From contig JAPLSN010000015.1 of NCBI GenBank assembly GCA_026398615.1, positions 17,144 to 81,143 of the forward strand: DNA of 64,000 nt, read 5' to 3'. The notes under the pieces are model-generated. The model made no database searches. It saw only the letters and a program-made list of their open reading frames with translations, and was not told the DNA's origin. Of the stretch, positions 1 to 8,857 are shown one piece after another. A program made the position numbers and the translations under genes. Every line of letters begins with the position of its first letter. Position 1 is the stretch's first letter. This DNA is from Spirochaetota bacterium. GTDB taxonomy: Bacteria; Spirochaetota; Spirochaetia; Treponematales; UBA12059.

Positions 1-498
1 GCTTTCCTTGCCGATGGGAAGGAACACGGGCAGCGGGTTGGCCCCGAGCTTCGCCCTCATTTCCTCGAGCACGCCGTGGAAATCCGCGCCGAGGCGGTCC
101 ATCTTGTTCACGTAGGCGATGCGCGGGACCCTGTAGCGATCGGCCTGGTGCCAGACGGTTTCGGACTGGGGCTCAACGCCGCCGACGGCGCAGAATACGC
201 CGACCGCGCCGTCCAGGACGCGCAGTGCCCGTTCGACCTCCGCGGTGAAGTCGACATGGCCGGGCGTGTCGATGATGTTGATCTGATGATCGCGCCAGAA
301 CGTCGTGGTCGCGGCGCTCGTGATGGTTATTCCGCGCGCCTGCTCCTGCTCCATCCAGTCCATGACGGCCTCGCCGTCGTCGACTTCGCCTAGGCGATAG
401 GTTTTACCCGAATAGAAGAGCATCCGTTCGGTGGTGGTGGTCTTCCCGGCGTCGATATGCGCCATGATGCCGATATTTCGCATTTTATCGAGATCCAT
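1..498 (-). CDS. fusA: Elongation factor G, N-terminal part (runs off the window)
   Basis: Translational GTPase that moves tRNA and mRNA through the ribosome. The 166 visible codons cover most of the G domain: the P-loop [12 protein letters not shown] near residue 14, the switch I region ending RGITITSA, the G3 motif DTPGHVDF and the G4 motif NKMD. I start at position 498 ([11 protein letters not shown]), with GGAG about eight bases upstream; a second ATG at 483 is possible. The gene continues beyond base 1. Spirochaetes often carry two EF-G paralogues, and the stretch reading [19 protein letters not shown] could fit either a canonical or a second-type EF-G, so the symbol is provisional. Confidence 0.93.
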   Translation of the reverse strand, partial: MDLDKMRNIGIMAHIDAGKTTTTERMLFYSGKTYRLGEVDDGEAVMDWMEQEQARGITITSAATTTFWRDHQINIIDTPGHVDFTAEVERALRVLDGAVGVFCAVGGVEPQSETVWHQADRYRVPRIAYVNKMDRLGADFHGVLEEMRAKLGANPLPVFLPIGKES

Positions 499-828
499 GG
501 GAATGGCTCCGAATATGGAAAAGCTTTCGCGATTGGAAATGATCCTTCGCGCCGGGGGGCACTGGCCATGGGTTACGGCAAGCCGGCCGTACCGGCGTCC
601 GGGTTCGATCCATGATACAGGAACTCGCGGCCTTGCGCAATGACGGCAGCAGCTCCCGACGACGAGACGGAACGGCGACGCGAAGCCCTGTACGCGAAGT
701 TTCTCGCGTTTTCCCCGGGTTGCACGGCTTCCGAAGCAGTATCATTGAAACTATGCCGTTTTCGGGACCCTGCGGACGGAAGGACCTTCCGCCGTCGCCA
801 GGGCCGGAGACATCGAGGAGGAGAAGGT
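499..828. other. Intergenic region between fusA and the acidic protein gene
   Basis: About 330 bases separate the divergent fusA and the gene at 829. A longer in-frame start for the downstream gene exists at 640, but it has no ribosome binding site and encodes arginine-rich, low-quality sequence. I see no RNA gene, no strong terminator and no convincing paired promoter boxes here, although a TATCAT-like hexamer lies near 740. The region presumably carries both divergent promoters. Confidence 0.5.
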
Positions 829-1272
829 ATGGGCGAGATCAACATGAGCATGAGCCGAAAGAGCTTCAGGGAGTTGGTGAAACATGTCGTCATCGGCAAC
901 TGGGTGCTCACGGCCTTCAAGTCCGAAGAGGATTCCGACGAGGACGAGGAACTCATGAGTCTCGTCCTGGACTGCGCGCGCACGAACGACGCGCTCGACG
1001 GAGTGGAATACGACAACGACGAGAACCGGTTGTACCTCGACGCGGAGACCCAGGCCGAGTTCCTCGAGCACATGGAAGCATACGATGACGGTACCTTCTG
1101 GGACGAGCTGACGGAAGAGCTGGCCAAGCGCGATCTCAGGAAGAAATACGGCGAGGAAGCCATCACCGCGATGTCCGAGGACGAGGCCAGGGAAAAGTTG
1201 GGCGAGGAGCGGGCTCGGTACGAGGAGGAATTCGAAAAGTACGGGGTCGAGCGGATGGAGATCAGGAGCTGA
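829..1272 (+). CDS. Acidic hypothetical protein
   Basis: I do not recognise this 147-residue protein. The start at 829 is chosen because a strong GAGGAGGAGAAGG ribosome site lies directly upstream; a longer start at 640 lacks one. The sequence is very rich in Asp and Glu, with runs such as SEEDSDEDEEL around residue 35, and ends in a charged helix likely to be coiled (EEDARE/RYEEEFEKYG region). There is no signal peptide or membrane segment, so it is probably cytoplasmic. It converges on rlmE, whose stop is 23 bases away. Its composition and coding bias match the surrounding genes. A role in binding a basic partner or metal is possible but is speculation. Confidence 0.75.
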   Translation: MGEINMSMSRKSFRELVKHVVIGNWVLTAFKSEEDSDEDEELMSLVLDCARTNDALDGVEYDNDENRLYLDAETQAEFLEHMEAYDDGTFWDELTEELAKRDLRKKYGEEAITAMSEDEAREKLGEERARYEEEFEKYGVERMEIRS

Positions 1273-1294
1273 CCGGCCCCTTCATGCGGAGCCT

Positions 1295-1891
1295 TCATGC
1301 GCCGCGGTACCCGAGGCCTACCAGGTAGGTTTCGAAGCTCTCCGGACGGCAGGTCTTGGGCTTGAAGCCCCGGGCTTCGCGGAAGCGGGAACGGAGGCGG
1401 TCCAGCAACTCCCGCTCGCCGCCGCCGACAAAGAGCTTCGCGATGAACGCGCCCCCCGGCGACAGCAGCTCGTCCGCGTAATCGGCGACGGCCTCGACGA
1501 TGGCTTCCGAGCGGCAGGTGTCGAGGGTGCGGTTGCCGGAAGTGGCCGGCGCCGCATCGCTCATGATGATGTCGTAGGGTCCCTTCCCGCGCAACGCAGC
1601 GCGGATATCCGGCGAATGGAGATCGCCCTGCACGAAGAAAAAATTCGGGAAGGGCGGCTGCATCCGGAGCGGCGAAAGGTCGACGGCCGCGAGGAACCCC
1701 CCGCCCTTGAGCTTCCTGAGGGTCCAGAGGCTCCACGAACCCGGGGCCGCGCCGATGTCGAGAACGCGGACGCCCGGTCTGAAGATGCGGAATTTCCCGT
1801 CGATCTCCATGAGCTTGTAGACGGATCTGGCCGGGTAGCCCTCGCTTCTCGCCTTTTTCGACCAGTAATCCGGTTTTTCGTAGCCCGACAT
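1295..1891 (-). CDS. rlmE: 23S rRNA (uridine-2'-O-)methyltransferase RlmE/FtsJ
   Basis: SAM-dependent enzyme that methylates the 2'-O of a uridine in the peptidyl-transferase centre of 23S rRNA. The 198-residue product has the usual family length. The SAM-binding motif DIGAAPGSWS is near residue 43, and the catalytic K-D-K-E tetrad is visible in SVYKLMEID, SDAAPATSG, FIAKLF and SFETYL. The start at 1891 follows a GGAGGG ribosome site; the reading frame is open further upstream but that part is not conserved-looking. A TATACT -10 box lies just upstream, so it is probably transcribed separately from the two-component genes 110 bases away. Confidence 0.95.
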   Translation of the reverse strand: MSGYEKPDYWSKKARSEGYPARSVYKLMEIDGKFRIFRPGVRVLDIGAAPGSWSLWTLRKLKGGGFLAAVDLSPLRMQPPFPNFFFVQGDLHSPDIRAALRGKGPYDIIMSDAAPATSGNRTLDTCRSEAIVEAVADYADELLSPGGAFIAKLFVGGGERELLDRLRSRFREARGFKPKTCRPESFETYLVGLGYRGA

Positions 1892-1917
1892 GGACCCTCC
1901 CGCCTCTTCCGGGGGGC

Positions 1918-1946
1918 AGTATACGCGAAACGAGCCTGCGCTTGAA
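1918..1946 (-). promoter_or_regulatory. Predicted sigma-70 promoter of rlmE
   Basis: On the minus strand TTCAAG (1941-1946) and TATACT (1918-1923) are separated by 17 bp. Transcription would start about 20 bases before the rlmE ATG, leaving room for its GGAGGG site. The -35 box is weak; the -10 box matches the TATACT seen repeatedly in this window. Confidence 0.5.
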
Positions 1947-2001
1947 GCGCGACGCGCGTCGTGCGCGGGACCGCCGCCCGGGAGATCAGGCTGGCGCCCC
2001 C

Positions 2002-2688
2002 TCAATGGCCGCGGAAGCGGTATCCCATCCCCCAGACCGTCTCGACGATGTGCGGATCGGACGGATCGTCCTCGATCTTTTCGCGGAGCCTGCGGATATG
2101 GACGGTGATGGTGGACTCGTCGCCGTAGTAGTCCCCGCCGCGAACCTTGGAGAATATTTCATCGCGCGAATAGACGCGCCCGGGGGCGGAGGCAAGGAGT
2201 TCGAGGATCGCGTACTCGGTGGCCGTGAGGGCTATCGGTTCGCCGTCCCGCGTGGCCACGCGCCGTCCCGGATCCACGCAGATCCGGCCGGCTATCGTCG
2301 TTCCGGGCGACGCGGGGCCGGAGAGCCTGACGTAGCGCTGGTGGTGCGCCCTGATCCGGGCGACCAGCTCGGCGGGGCTGAACGGCTTCTGCACGTAGTC
2401 GTCGATGCCGAAGCCGAGGGCCCGAACCTTGTCGCCGTCCGCGGTGCGCGCCGATACCACTATCACCGGGCGTTCGATCGATTCCCGTACCCGGCGGCAG
2501 ATTTCGAAGCCGTCCGTCCCCGGCAGCATCAGGTCGACGACGAGCACGTCCCACTCCCCCGCGAGGGCGAGTTCGAGCCCGCGCGTGCCGTCGACTTCGA
2601 TCGTCGCGTCGAAGCCGGCCAGGGCCAGGTAATCGCGTTCCAGTTCCGCGATCTGCAGGTCGTCTTCGATGATGAGCACGCGGTTCAT
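2002..2688 (-). CDS. OmpR/PhoB-family response regulator
   Basis: DNA-binding output protein of the two-component system encoded with the efflux genes. The receiver domain spans residues 1-115 with the acidic pair D9/D10, the phospho-acceptor D52 in VVDLMLPG and the conserved Lys in YVQKPFSP. The winged-helix domain fills the C-terminal 100 residues and ends in the family signature VETVWGMGYRF. The start overlaps the stop of the histidine kinase gene by 4 nt, so the pair is translationally coupled. The likely target is the promoter of the same operon, near 8715, but no binding site is obvious. Confidence 0.95.
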   Translation of the reverse strand: MNRVLIIEDDLQIAELERDYLALAGFDATIEVDGTRGLELALAGEWDVLVVDLMLPGTDGFEICRRVRESIERPVIVVSARTADGDKVRALGFGIDDYVQKPFSPAELVARIRAHHQRYVRLSGPASPGTTIAGRICVDPGRRVATRDGEPIALTATEYAILELLASAPGRVYSRDEIFSKVRGGDYYGDESTITVHIRRLREKIEDDPSDPHIVETVWGMGYRFRGH

Positions 2689-4199
2689 GACGATCCCCCT
2701 TCAGGAGACAGGGCTTGGGCGGCGGGCGCGAGGGGAAGCCTGAACGAGACAAGGGCGCCGCCCCCCGCAGCCTGTCCGAGCGCGATCGACCCGCCCGAGG
2801 ATTCCGCGATCTCCCTGGCGATGGCAAGGCCGAGACCCCCGAAGCCGCCGCCGCGGGCCGGATCCCCGCGGTAGAAGCGGTCGGTCGCCAAGCGGAGTTC
2901 CTCGTCGCTGAAACCGCGGCCGTCGTCCCCGATGTCGATTTTCGCGAAACCGTCGTCGATCGACAGGGAAATGTACACGGTCACCGGGCGCCGCCCCGAA
3001 TGGTGGATGGCATTCTGCACGACGTTCTCGATGGCGCGGCGGAGGGTCAGCGGGTCGGCGATGACCGTGACCGGCGGCCCGTCGCGGCCCTCCATGTCGA
3101 TCGCAAGTACGTCCGTGTCGCGCGACAGGCGCATCTCTTCCGTGCCTGCGGACAGGAAGGCCCGGAGATCGAGGGTAATGGCGGACCGGGATGCTTCGCG
3201 GCTTTCCAGCGTGGACAGGAGGAATATCTCGTCGATCATCCGCTCGAGCTGGCCTGCCCTGTCCCTGAGCACGTCGATGTAGCGTGCCCGTTTTTCCGGC
3301 GTGTCGGCCACCCCGTCCGCCAGCCCGTCGGCATAGCCCTTGATCGCCGCCACGGGCGTGCGGAGGTCGTGGGAGAGGTTGGCTATGAGCTCCCTCCGCC
3401 CTCGTTCCATGGTGCGTTCCCGTTCGCGGATGGCCGCGAGGCTGGCGCGCATGGAATCGAAGGCAGTGAAGACGGGTTCGAGCTCGCGGACCCCCGGAGA
3501 AGCCACGGGCAGTCCGAATTCCCCGGATCCGACGGCGTCGGCGGCTCTTTCGAGGACGCGCAGGGGGCGCGTGACACGAAGGAGGAAGAAGACGCCCAGG
3601 CTACCGTTGAGCGCCACGAGTCCCGCGATGACGAGGATGGACACCTGTCTGGAGAACGGGGGCGCCGGGGGCCTCGGATGCCTGGATGCCATGATCAGGA
3701 AAAGGGACGCGCGCTCGCCCGACGCGGTCAGGAAATCGGTATGGCTCAGGATGTTGTGGCGCCCGCGGTCGGGGTCGGGGGGCGGTTGGCTCGGATCGGC
3801 CAACGCGCCGAACGGCGGGAGGGCGTCGAGCCTGCGCATGTCCACGGAGCCGAACACGCGGACGGGGCCGGAACCAACGCGCAGGGCGGCGGCGAGGCTT
3901 TCCGATCCCGCGACGAGCGACTCGATGAAAGCCGGATCGGCGAGCTGCCCGGGGGATTCCATGAGCGCGAGGTTGATCTTCCGCTCGGCCACCTGGACGT
4001 CCCGCGAGAGCCGGGCGACGGACGAGGGCGGCTTGAGCACCTGCGTCAGGACGTTCGTCTCGCCGCGGTAATAACCCGAGATGGCTGATTCGAATGCCGC
4101 GAAGAGCAGGATCGGCGCGAGGGTGAGGAGCAGGGTGGACGCGGCGGCCGATCCGATCATGGACCGCGAGCGGCGATGCGCGGGAGGATGCGCTTTCAT
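2685..4199 (-). CDS. Membrane sensor histidine kinase (HAMP-HisKA-HATPase)
   Basis: Sensor kinase of 504 residues that autophosphorylates and passes phosphate to the adjacent regulator. A first membrane helix (about residues 14-38) and a second (about 187-208) enclose a periplasmic sensor of about 145 residues with no family I can name. A HAMP segment follows, then the HisKA motif NLSHDLRTPVAAIKGY with the phospho-histidine at H277, an N-box with NVVQNAIHHS and G-boxes IGDDGRGFS and GGLGLAIAREIA. It overlaps the permease gene upstream and the regulator gene downstream by 4 nt each. Sensing of envelope stress or the exported compound is inferred from context only. Confidence 0.95.
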   Translation of the reverse strand: MKAHPPAHRRSRSMIGSAAASTLLLTLAPILLFAAFESAISGYYRGETNVLTQVLKPPSSVARLSRDVQVAERKINLALMESPGQLADPAFIESLVAGSESLAAALRVGSGPVRVFGSVDMRRLDALPPFGALADPSQPPPDPDRGRHNILSHTDFLTASGERASLFLIMASRHPRPPAPPFSRQVSILVIAGLVALNGSLGVFFLLRVTRPLRVLERAADAVGSGEFGLPVASPGVRELEPVFTAFDSMRASLAAIRERERTMERGRRELIANLSHDLRTPVAAIKGYADGLADGVADTPEKRARYIDVLRDRAGQLERMIDEIFLLSTLESREASRSAITLDLRAFLSAGTEEMRLSRDTDVLAIDMEGRDGPPVTVIADPLTLRRAIENVVQNAIHHSGRRPVTVYISLSIDDGFAKIDIGDDGRGFSDEELRLATDRFYRGDPARGGGFGGLGLAIAREIAESSGGSIALGQAAGGGALVSFRLPLAPAAQALSPEGGSS

Positions 4200-5386
4200 T
4201 CGTAGGCCAATGCGATCACCGGGTCGAGCCGGGCCGCCCGCGACGCGGGATAGAGGCCGAAGAAGACGCCGGTCGCCGCCGCGACGCCGAGGGCGAGGGT
4301 GATCGCTCCAAGCGATACCGCGAAGCCCCAGCCGAGCGCCAGCGTGACGATGCGGCTCACGCCGAGCCCCAGGCCGACCCCGAGGGCGCCGCCGGTGGCG
4401 GTCAATGCGACCGCTTCGACGAGGAACTGCGAGCGGATCGCTGCGGGCGTGGCGCCGAGGGCCTTGCGCACGCCGATCTCCTTCGTGCGCTCGGTCACCG
4501 AGACGAGCATGATGTTCATGATGCCGATCCCGCCGACGAGGAGGCTGACCGCGGCGATCCCGGTGAGGAAGGCGGACAGGGTCTCGGTGACGCCTGACAT
4601 GGTGTCGGCGATGGTGGAAGGACTCATGACGCGCACGGCGGTCGAGCTGCCGGTGCGCGCCGTGAAGAAGGTTTCGACCCGCTTCGCGGTCTCGACGACG
4701 TCGCGTGAAGCATCGGCGTAAAGCACGAAGCTGCCGACCCTCGTCGACCGCGCGATGCGGGCCAGGTAGGTGGTTCGCGGCACGAAGAGGGTGGAGTCGA
4801 AGCTCACGCCCATGGACGAGCTTCTCTGGGTGAGGATGCCGACGACGCGCAAGATCTGGGGAGCCTCGCCGAGGAGCCTGATCGTGGAGCCCAGGGCGTC
4901 GCCGTCGGGGAAGAGCGACGTCGCCAGCTCGCTGCCCAGCACCGCGACGGGCGACCTGTCGCTCATGTCGGCCGCGGAAATGAAGCGGCCTTCCGTCATC
5001 GAAAGCGAAAAGATGTCCGTGAACGCGGGCGACGCGGTGGCGACGCTGTCGGATGCGTCGTTCTGACCGGCGCGCATCTGGAATGAGCGCTGGTCGTACG
5101 CCAGCGCGTCGCGTATCCCGTCAATCTCCCGGAGCTCACCCGTCAGATCGTCCTTGAAGAGCCTCTCCACCTCCGCGCCGGAATGGCGGCCTGCTGTCAC
5201 GAAGATGGTCTGCAGGCCGGCCTGCGCGATCCGGTTCTTGATGTTCGCCGACGCGCTCTGGCCGAGGGCGGTGATCGCGACGACGCTCGCGACGCCGATG
5301 ACGATGCCGGTGATGGACAGGAGCGTCCTGAGCTTGTTGCCGCCGAAACTCTGGGCGGCGCTCCTCATGTTCTCGAGCAGCATCAT
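4196..5386 (-). CDS. MacB-like ABC transporter permease (FtsX family)
   Basis: Membrane subunit of a MacB/Lol-type ABC mechanotransmission complex, 396 residues. The N-terminus reads MRSAAQSFGGNKLRTLLSITGIVIG, typical of this family, with one membrane helix followed by a large periplasmic domain (about residues 45-265). Three further helices close the protein, including the signature region TERTKEIGVRKALGATP. Unlike E. coli MacB, the ATPase is encoded separately by the upstream gene, which it overlaps by 4 nt. With the adaptor and TolC-like protein it should form a tripartite pump or exporter spanning both membranes. The substrate is not evident. Confidence 0.93.
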   Translation of the reverse strand: MMLLENMRSAAQSFGGNKLRTLLSITGIVIGVASVVAITALGQSASANIKNRIAQAGLQTIFVTAGRHSGAEVERLFKDDLTGELREIDGIRDALAYDQRSFQMRAGQNDASDSVATASPAFTDIFSLSMTEGRFISAADMSDRSPVAVLGSELATSLFPDGDALGSTIRLLGEAPQILRVVGILTQRSSSMGVSFDSTLFVPRTTYLARIARSTRVGSFVLYADASRDVVETAKRVETFFTARTGSSTAVRVMSPSTIADTMSGVTETLSAFLTGIAAVSLLVGGIGIMNIMLVSVTERTKEIGVRKALGATPAAIRSQFLVEAVALTATGGALGVGLGLGVSRIVTLALGWGFAVSLGAITLALGVAAATGVFFGLYPASRAARLDPVIALAYE

Positions 5387-6102
5387 GCCGCGCCCTCCAG
5401 GAGCCCGTCCTTGAGCCGTACGGCGCGGTGGCAGGAAGCCGCCACGTCGGGATCGTGGGTGACGAGGATCACCGTCGTCCCTCTCGCGTTGATCACCTTG
5501 ACTGAATCCAGTATGGCCTGCCCGGTCAGGCTGTCCAGAGCCCCGGTGGGTTCGTCGGCGAGGAGGATGGCGGGATCGTTGGCCAGGGCGCGTGCGATGG
5601 CCGCACGTTGACGCTGCCCGCCCGAGAGCTGGTTGGGGTTGTGCGAGAGACGGTCGCCAAGCCCGACCGATTCGAGAAGCTCCTTGGCGCGAGCGCGCCT
5701 GGCCTTGAGCGGAACACCCGCATACATGAGCGGCAGAGCGACGTTCTCGAGGATGGTCAGCCGTGGAAGCAGGTTGAAGCTCTGGAAGACGAACCCGATC
5801 CTCCTGTTCCGTATGCTGGCGAGGCGGACTTCCCCGAGGCGGCTCACGTCCTCGCCGTCGATCTCCAATATGCCGGCGGTCGGCGAGTCGAGGCAGCCCA
5901 CGATGTGCATGAGCGTGGATTTTCCGGAACCCGACGGACCCATGATCGCGATCATCTCTCCGCGGTGGATGTCCAGGTCTATCCCCCTGAGGGCATGGAC
6001 TTCCTCGTCACCTACCTTGTAGATGCGTTCCAGGCCGCGCACCCGCACGAGGATGCCGTCATCCTTCACTACGCCGGTTCCGACTGCGATGCCGCCGCTC
6101 AC
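5383..6102 (-). CDS. ABC transporter ATP-binding protein (MacB/LolD type)
   Basis: ATPase partner of the FtsX-type permease. It has Walker A GPSGSGKST, a Q-loop in VFQSFNLLPRL, the signature LSGGQRQR, Walker B ILLADEPTG and the H-loop in VTHDP. I place the start at the GTG at 6102, which overlaps the adaptor stop codon as GTGA; this matches the 4-nt overlaps of the other genes in the operon. The frame is open upstream to 6315, but that part is antisense-like sequence within the adaptor gene. The product is 239 residues, normal for this subfamily. Confidence 0.93.
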   Translation of the reverse strand: MSGGIAVGTGVVKDDGILVRVRGLERIYKVGDEEVHALRGIDLDIHRGEMIAIMGPSGSGKSTLMHIVGCLDSPTAGILEIDGEDVSRLGEVRLASIRNRRIGFVFQSFNLLPRLTILENVALPLMYAGVPLKARRARAKELLESVGLGDRLSHNPNQLSGGQRQRAAIARALANDPAILLADEPTGALDSLTGQAILDSVKVINARGTTVILVTHDPDVAASCHRAVRLKDGLLEGAA

Positions 6103-7289
6103 GGGTTGCCTCCACGGTTCGTTGAACCCGACGGGCCGGACGATCGCTGCGTCCCGCCCGAATTCTGGCCCTGGTCCTGCCGATCCCTCCCGCCTGGCGG
6201 AGGACCGCCCGGACCCATCATCATGAAGGGAAGGCCCGAGTTGCCGGATGATCTGGCGGCTGCTTTCTGCACGAGGACGGTGTCGCCTTCCGCGAGCCCG
6301 GAGACGATCTCCCACGATCCGTCCGCCAGCTTGTTCGCCTCGATTTGCCTCGGCCCGATGGAGCCATCGCTTTCCTTGACGATGACCATGGTGCCCCTTG
6401 GCGTTTCGGTGACCGCGGCCTTGGGAAGGGTCAGGATCTCACGGGCGGTGGAAGCGATGACCTTGGCCGAAAAGCTGTAGGCAGGCAGGAGCTCGGGAGG
6501 CGGATTGTCGATGCGGGCTTCGACGTCGAACACCGCGAGACCCTGCGAGGTCACGCGACCTTCCGGCGGAATGGAAGAAACCTTCCCTTCGTATTCCTTC
6601 CCCGGCAGGGCATCGACTTCGAACAGCGCCTTCTGCCCCGTGCGGACGACCGGCAGGTCGATCTCGTCGATCTCGAGCATGGCGATCAGGTACGACCGGT
6701 CGATGATCCTCACGGCGGCGACGGACGCACCCGTCGCATCGCCGACGGAGATAGCCACGTCGCTCACGACCCCGGCATAGGGCGCCCGGAGCGCGGCCTT
6801 GGCGAGATCGGCCTTGCGGAGATCCAGTTCGAGGGCGATGAGCCCGGCGTCCTTGATGTTGCCCGAGATTTCCGCTTTCTGCAGGCGGTTTTCGACATCC
6901 GCGACTTTATAGCGCTGGTCCGTATCGTCGAGCCTGGCGAGCACTTCTCCGGTTTTCACGTACGCGCCTTCCCTGGCCGCGACGGATGCCACCGTGCCCG
7001 ATATCGAGAACGCGAGGTCGGCGGAACGGGCGGGCGAAAGGTTCCCCGATGCCTCGATAACCCGCTGGTCCGTGGCTTTTTTCACCACTACCTCGTCGAA
7101 GTCGGAAGCCTTGAGGCTGGCGTATCGAGCTCTGTCCCCGGTACCCGATGCCGCGCCGGCGCCATTTTTCGCCGGCGCGGCGAAATGCAGCTTGAACGGC
7201 GTGATCCCAGAGACCAGGATGATCGCCGCCGCGACGAGGATCGCGGCCGATGCAAGTACGAGTGTTCTCATTTTATGTGTTGTTTTCAC
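6099..7289 (-). CDS. HlyD/MacA-type periplasmic adaptor
   Basis: Membrane-fusion protein linking the inner-membrane ABC pump to the outer-membrane channel. The GTG start at 7289 follows a GGAGG site and overlaps the stop of the TolC-like gene (GTGA); an in-frame ATG lies six codons later. One N-terminal helix anchors it. The lipoyl-like halves are near residues 95-125 and 160-185 (ALRAPYAGVVSDVAI), with only a short alpha-hairpin between them. Beta-barrel and membrane-proximal domains follow, then a Gly/Pro/Gln-rich C-terminal tail. The linker just after the anchor contains one copy of the 12-bp repeat, read as GDRA. Confidence 0.92.
   Translation of the reverse strand: MKTTHKMRTLVLASAAILVAAAIILVSGITPFKLHFAAPAKNGAGAASGTGDRARYASLKASDFDEVVVKKATDQRVIEASGNLSPARSADLAFSISGTVASVAAREGAYVKTGEVLARLDDTDQRYKVADVENRLQKAEISGNIKDAGLIALELDLRKADLAKAALRAPYAGVVSDVAISVGDATGASVAAVRIIDRSYLIAMLEIDEIDLPVVRTGQKALFEVDALPGKEYEGKVSSIPPEGRVTSQGLAVFDVEARIDNPPPELLPAYSFSAKVIASTAREILTLPKAAVTETPRGTMVIVKESDGSIGPRQIEANKLADGSWEIVSGLAEGDTVLVQKAAARSSGNSGLPFMMMGPGGPPPGGRDRQDQGQNSGGTQRSSGPSGSTNRGGNP
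7128..7139 (+). repeat. 12-bp repeat AGCTCTGTCCCC, copy in adaptor gene
   Basis: Exact copy, read on the coding strand as GGGGACAGAGCT and encoding GDRA in the linker after the membrane anchor. It is one of eight exact copies in the window. Confidence 0.8.
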
Positions 7290-8710
7290 CTGGAACCTCC
7301 GTTGGTGTCCATGGATGCTTTCATTGTTTCGATCAGGACGGCCCGGGACCACGCGAGCGCAGCCGCCTCGCGATCGAGATCCAGGATCGCCCTGCGGGCC
7401 TTCCGCGTTTCCCGTGCGGAACCGTAGCCGGCAGCCTCCCGCGCCGCGATCTCCGCGAGCGAAGCCTCGGCTGACGCGCGGTTCGCCTGAACTATCGCGC
7501 CGTCGAGTTCCTGGGCCGCCGCTGATTCGATCCATGCCGCGAGAGTCGATACCGCGTCGTCGAGGGCCTTTTCATGCGTTGCCTGGGATTTTTCGAGCTG
7601 GGCTGCGGCGACGATACCGTCGGCTTTTTCGTCCGAAACCCTGGAAGGTTTCCAGGCGAACGAGAACGATGTGTAGGGATAGCCGCCGGCATGCCTGGAC
7701 CATCCGCCTCCGAGCGAAGCGGAGAAATCGCCGTACCCGCCCTCTACGCCGGCGTAGATGTCGCCCCACGTGGCCAGGCTGGAGGTGATCTGCTCCTGGA
7801 CGGTCTTGTAGGATCCGACCGCGGAGAGGGAAAGCCTGTCGCCCCCGAGGGCTTCCGAGGCGATACGTTCGGCGGCGTAGAGCTCCGACTTGGAGGCCGC
7901 GATTTCGGCGAAGGATTCGGGCGCGACCTTGGCCAGGTCGGGGAAAGCCTGGGACTCAGGCGGTGGAGGCGGTTTCGATGCCGAGAGGCCGGTCCGGCGC
8001 TCGACCGCAGCCGCGCGCAGCTGCGCGACGCGCTTCGCGTTGGCGAGCCTGGCTCCGGCCGAAGCGACCGCGGTTTCGAGCGTGGCGAGGGTGGCGCTTC
8101 CGGGTTTGTAGGACCCGAGCTTCGACGCTTCCTCGAGATCCGTCCGCGCCTCGCCGAGTTTGAATTCGGCGTCATCTACGGCCAGAACCGCGTCGGCCCA
8201 GGCTTTGAGCGCCGAGAAAGTTTCGGTTCTCACCCCCGCCTGGGCAGAACGCAAGGTCGTCCCGGCGCGGAGCAATTCGGCGCGCGCGGAGAGTATGTCC
8301 GTCCGCTCCGCAGCCAAGCCCAGGACGTCGTCGAGGGGCTGCGTCACGCTCACGCCGGGAGTGGTGTCCGGGGCCGATCCCGGCATGGCATCGATGCCTA
8401 CGCTTGCGGTGATTTTGGTCCCGAAGGGTCGAGCCAGGTCCACGGTGGCTTCCGGGGCCGTCTCGATGACGGTTCCGCCCGCGGGAAAGGAGAAGCGCGT
8501 TTCACCGCTGCCGAGGGACAGGAGAGCCGTGCTTGGATGCTCAAGGGCAGCCAGCCTTGCGCTGGCTGACGTGACTGCGGCGCGTGCGGACGTGACTGAT
8601 ACGCTGTTCGCCTCCGCGGCGACGGCGTATTCTTCCGCCGTCTGGGCTCCCGCGACCGCTGCGGCCAAGGCGAGCGATATCGCTGCCCATTGTTTTGATG
8701 GTCGTCTCAT
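7286..8710 (-). CDS. TolC-like outer membrane efflux protein
   Basis: Outer-membrane channel of the tripartite system, 474 residues. It begins with a signal peptide (MRRPSKQW then a hydrophobic run to VAGAQ), followed by long alanine-rich helices in two halves with short beta-strand segments, as expected for the OEP family. The start at 8710 is chosen because the signal peptide begins there; the frame is open to 8752. There is no clear ribosome site, but TACAAT lies 7 bases upstream of the ATG, which suggests a leaderless or very short-leader mRNA. It is the first gene of the six-gene operon. Confidence 0.88.
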   Translation of the reverse strand: MRRPSKQWAAISLALAAAVAGAQTAEEYAVAAEANSVSVTSARAAVTSASARLAALEHPSTALLSLGSGETRFSFPAGGTVIETAPEATVDLARPFGTKITASVGIDAMPGSAPDTTPGVSVTQPLDDVLGLAAERTDILSARAELLRAGTTLRSAQAGVRTETFSALKAWADAVLAVDDAEFKLGEARTDLEEASKLGSYKPGSATLATLETAVASAGARLANAKRVAQLRAAAVERRTGLSASKPPPPPESQAFPDLAKVAPESFAEIAASKSELYAAERIASEALGGDRLSLSAVGSYKTVQEQITSSLATWGDIYAGVEGGYGDFSASLGGGWSRHAGGYPYTSFSFAWKPSRVSDEKADGIVAAAQLEKSQATHEKALDDAVSTLAAWIESAAAQELDGAIVQANRASAEASLAEIAAREAAGYGSARETRKARRAILDLDREAAALAWSRAVLIETMKASMDTNGGSR

Positions 8711-8717
8711 GCGGTAG

Positions 8718-8723
8718 ATTGTA
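8718..8723 (-). promoter_or_regulatory. Possible -10 box (TACAAT) of the efflux operon
   Basis: TACAAT on the minus strand ends 7 bases before the TolC-like ATG. No good -35 box is visible at 16-18 bp. If used, transcription would start at or next to the start codon. Confidence 0.4.
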
Positions 8724-8777
8724 TCCAACCCGGCTGACGAAAGGCTTGGCAATTCCTTTCTTTTTCCTTACGGCTCG

Positions 8778-8789
8778 AGCTCTGTCCCC
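8778..8789 (+). repeat. 12-bp repeat AGCTCTGTCCCC, intergenic copy
   Basis: Exact copy in the divergent intergenic region between the efflux operon and the gene at 8858. It lies about 30 bases upstream of the predicted -35 box of the latter. Confidence 0.8.
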
Positions 8790-8819
8790 AACGGCCATGA
8801 CGTCCTTCTTTTCGGGATA

Positions 8820-8848
8820 TTGAGGAAGCCCCCTTCCGGTTCTATACT
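8820..8848 (+). promoter_or_regulatory. Predicted sigma-70 promoter of the bifunctional nuclease gene
   Basis: TTGAGG (8820-8825), a 17-bp spacer and TATACT (8843-8848). The start codon is only 9 bases after the -10 box, so the mRNA would have a leader of about 0-3 nt. Confidence 0.65.
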
Positions 8849-8857
8849 TGAACCACG

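Noticed and set aside
640..828. Longer N-terminus for the acidic protein
   Set aside because: The extension is Arg-rich, lacks a ribosome site and does not match the acidic composition of the rest; the start at 829 has a strong site.
2715..4088. Long plus-strand frame opposite the histidine kinase gene
   Set aside because: It is the GC-rich antisense shadow of a clear kinase; its sequence is Arg/Gly/Glu-rich with no domain or ribosome site.
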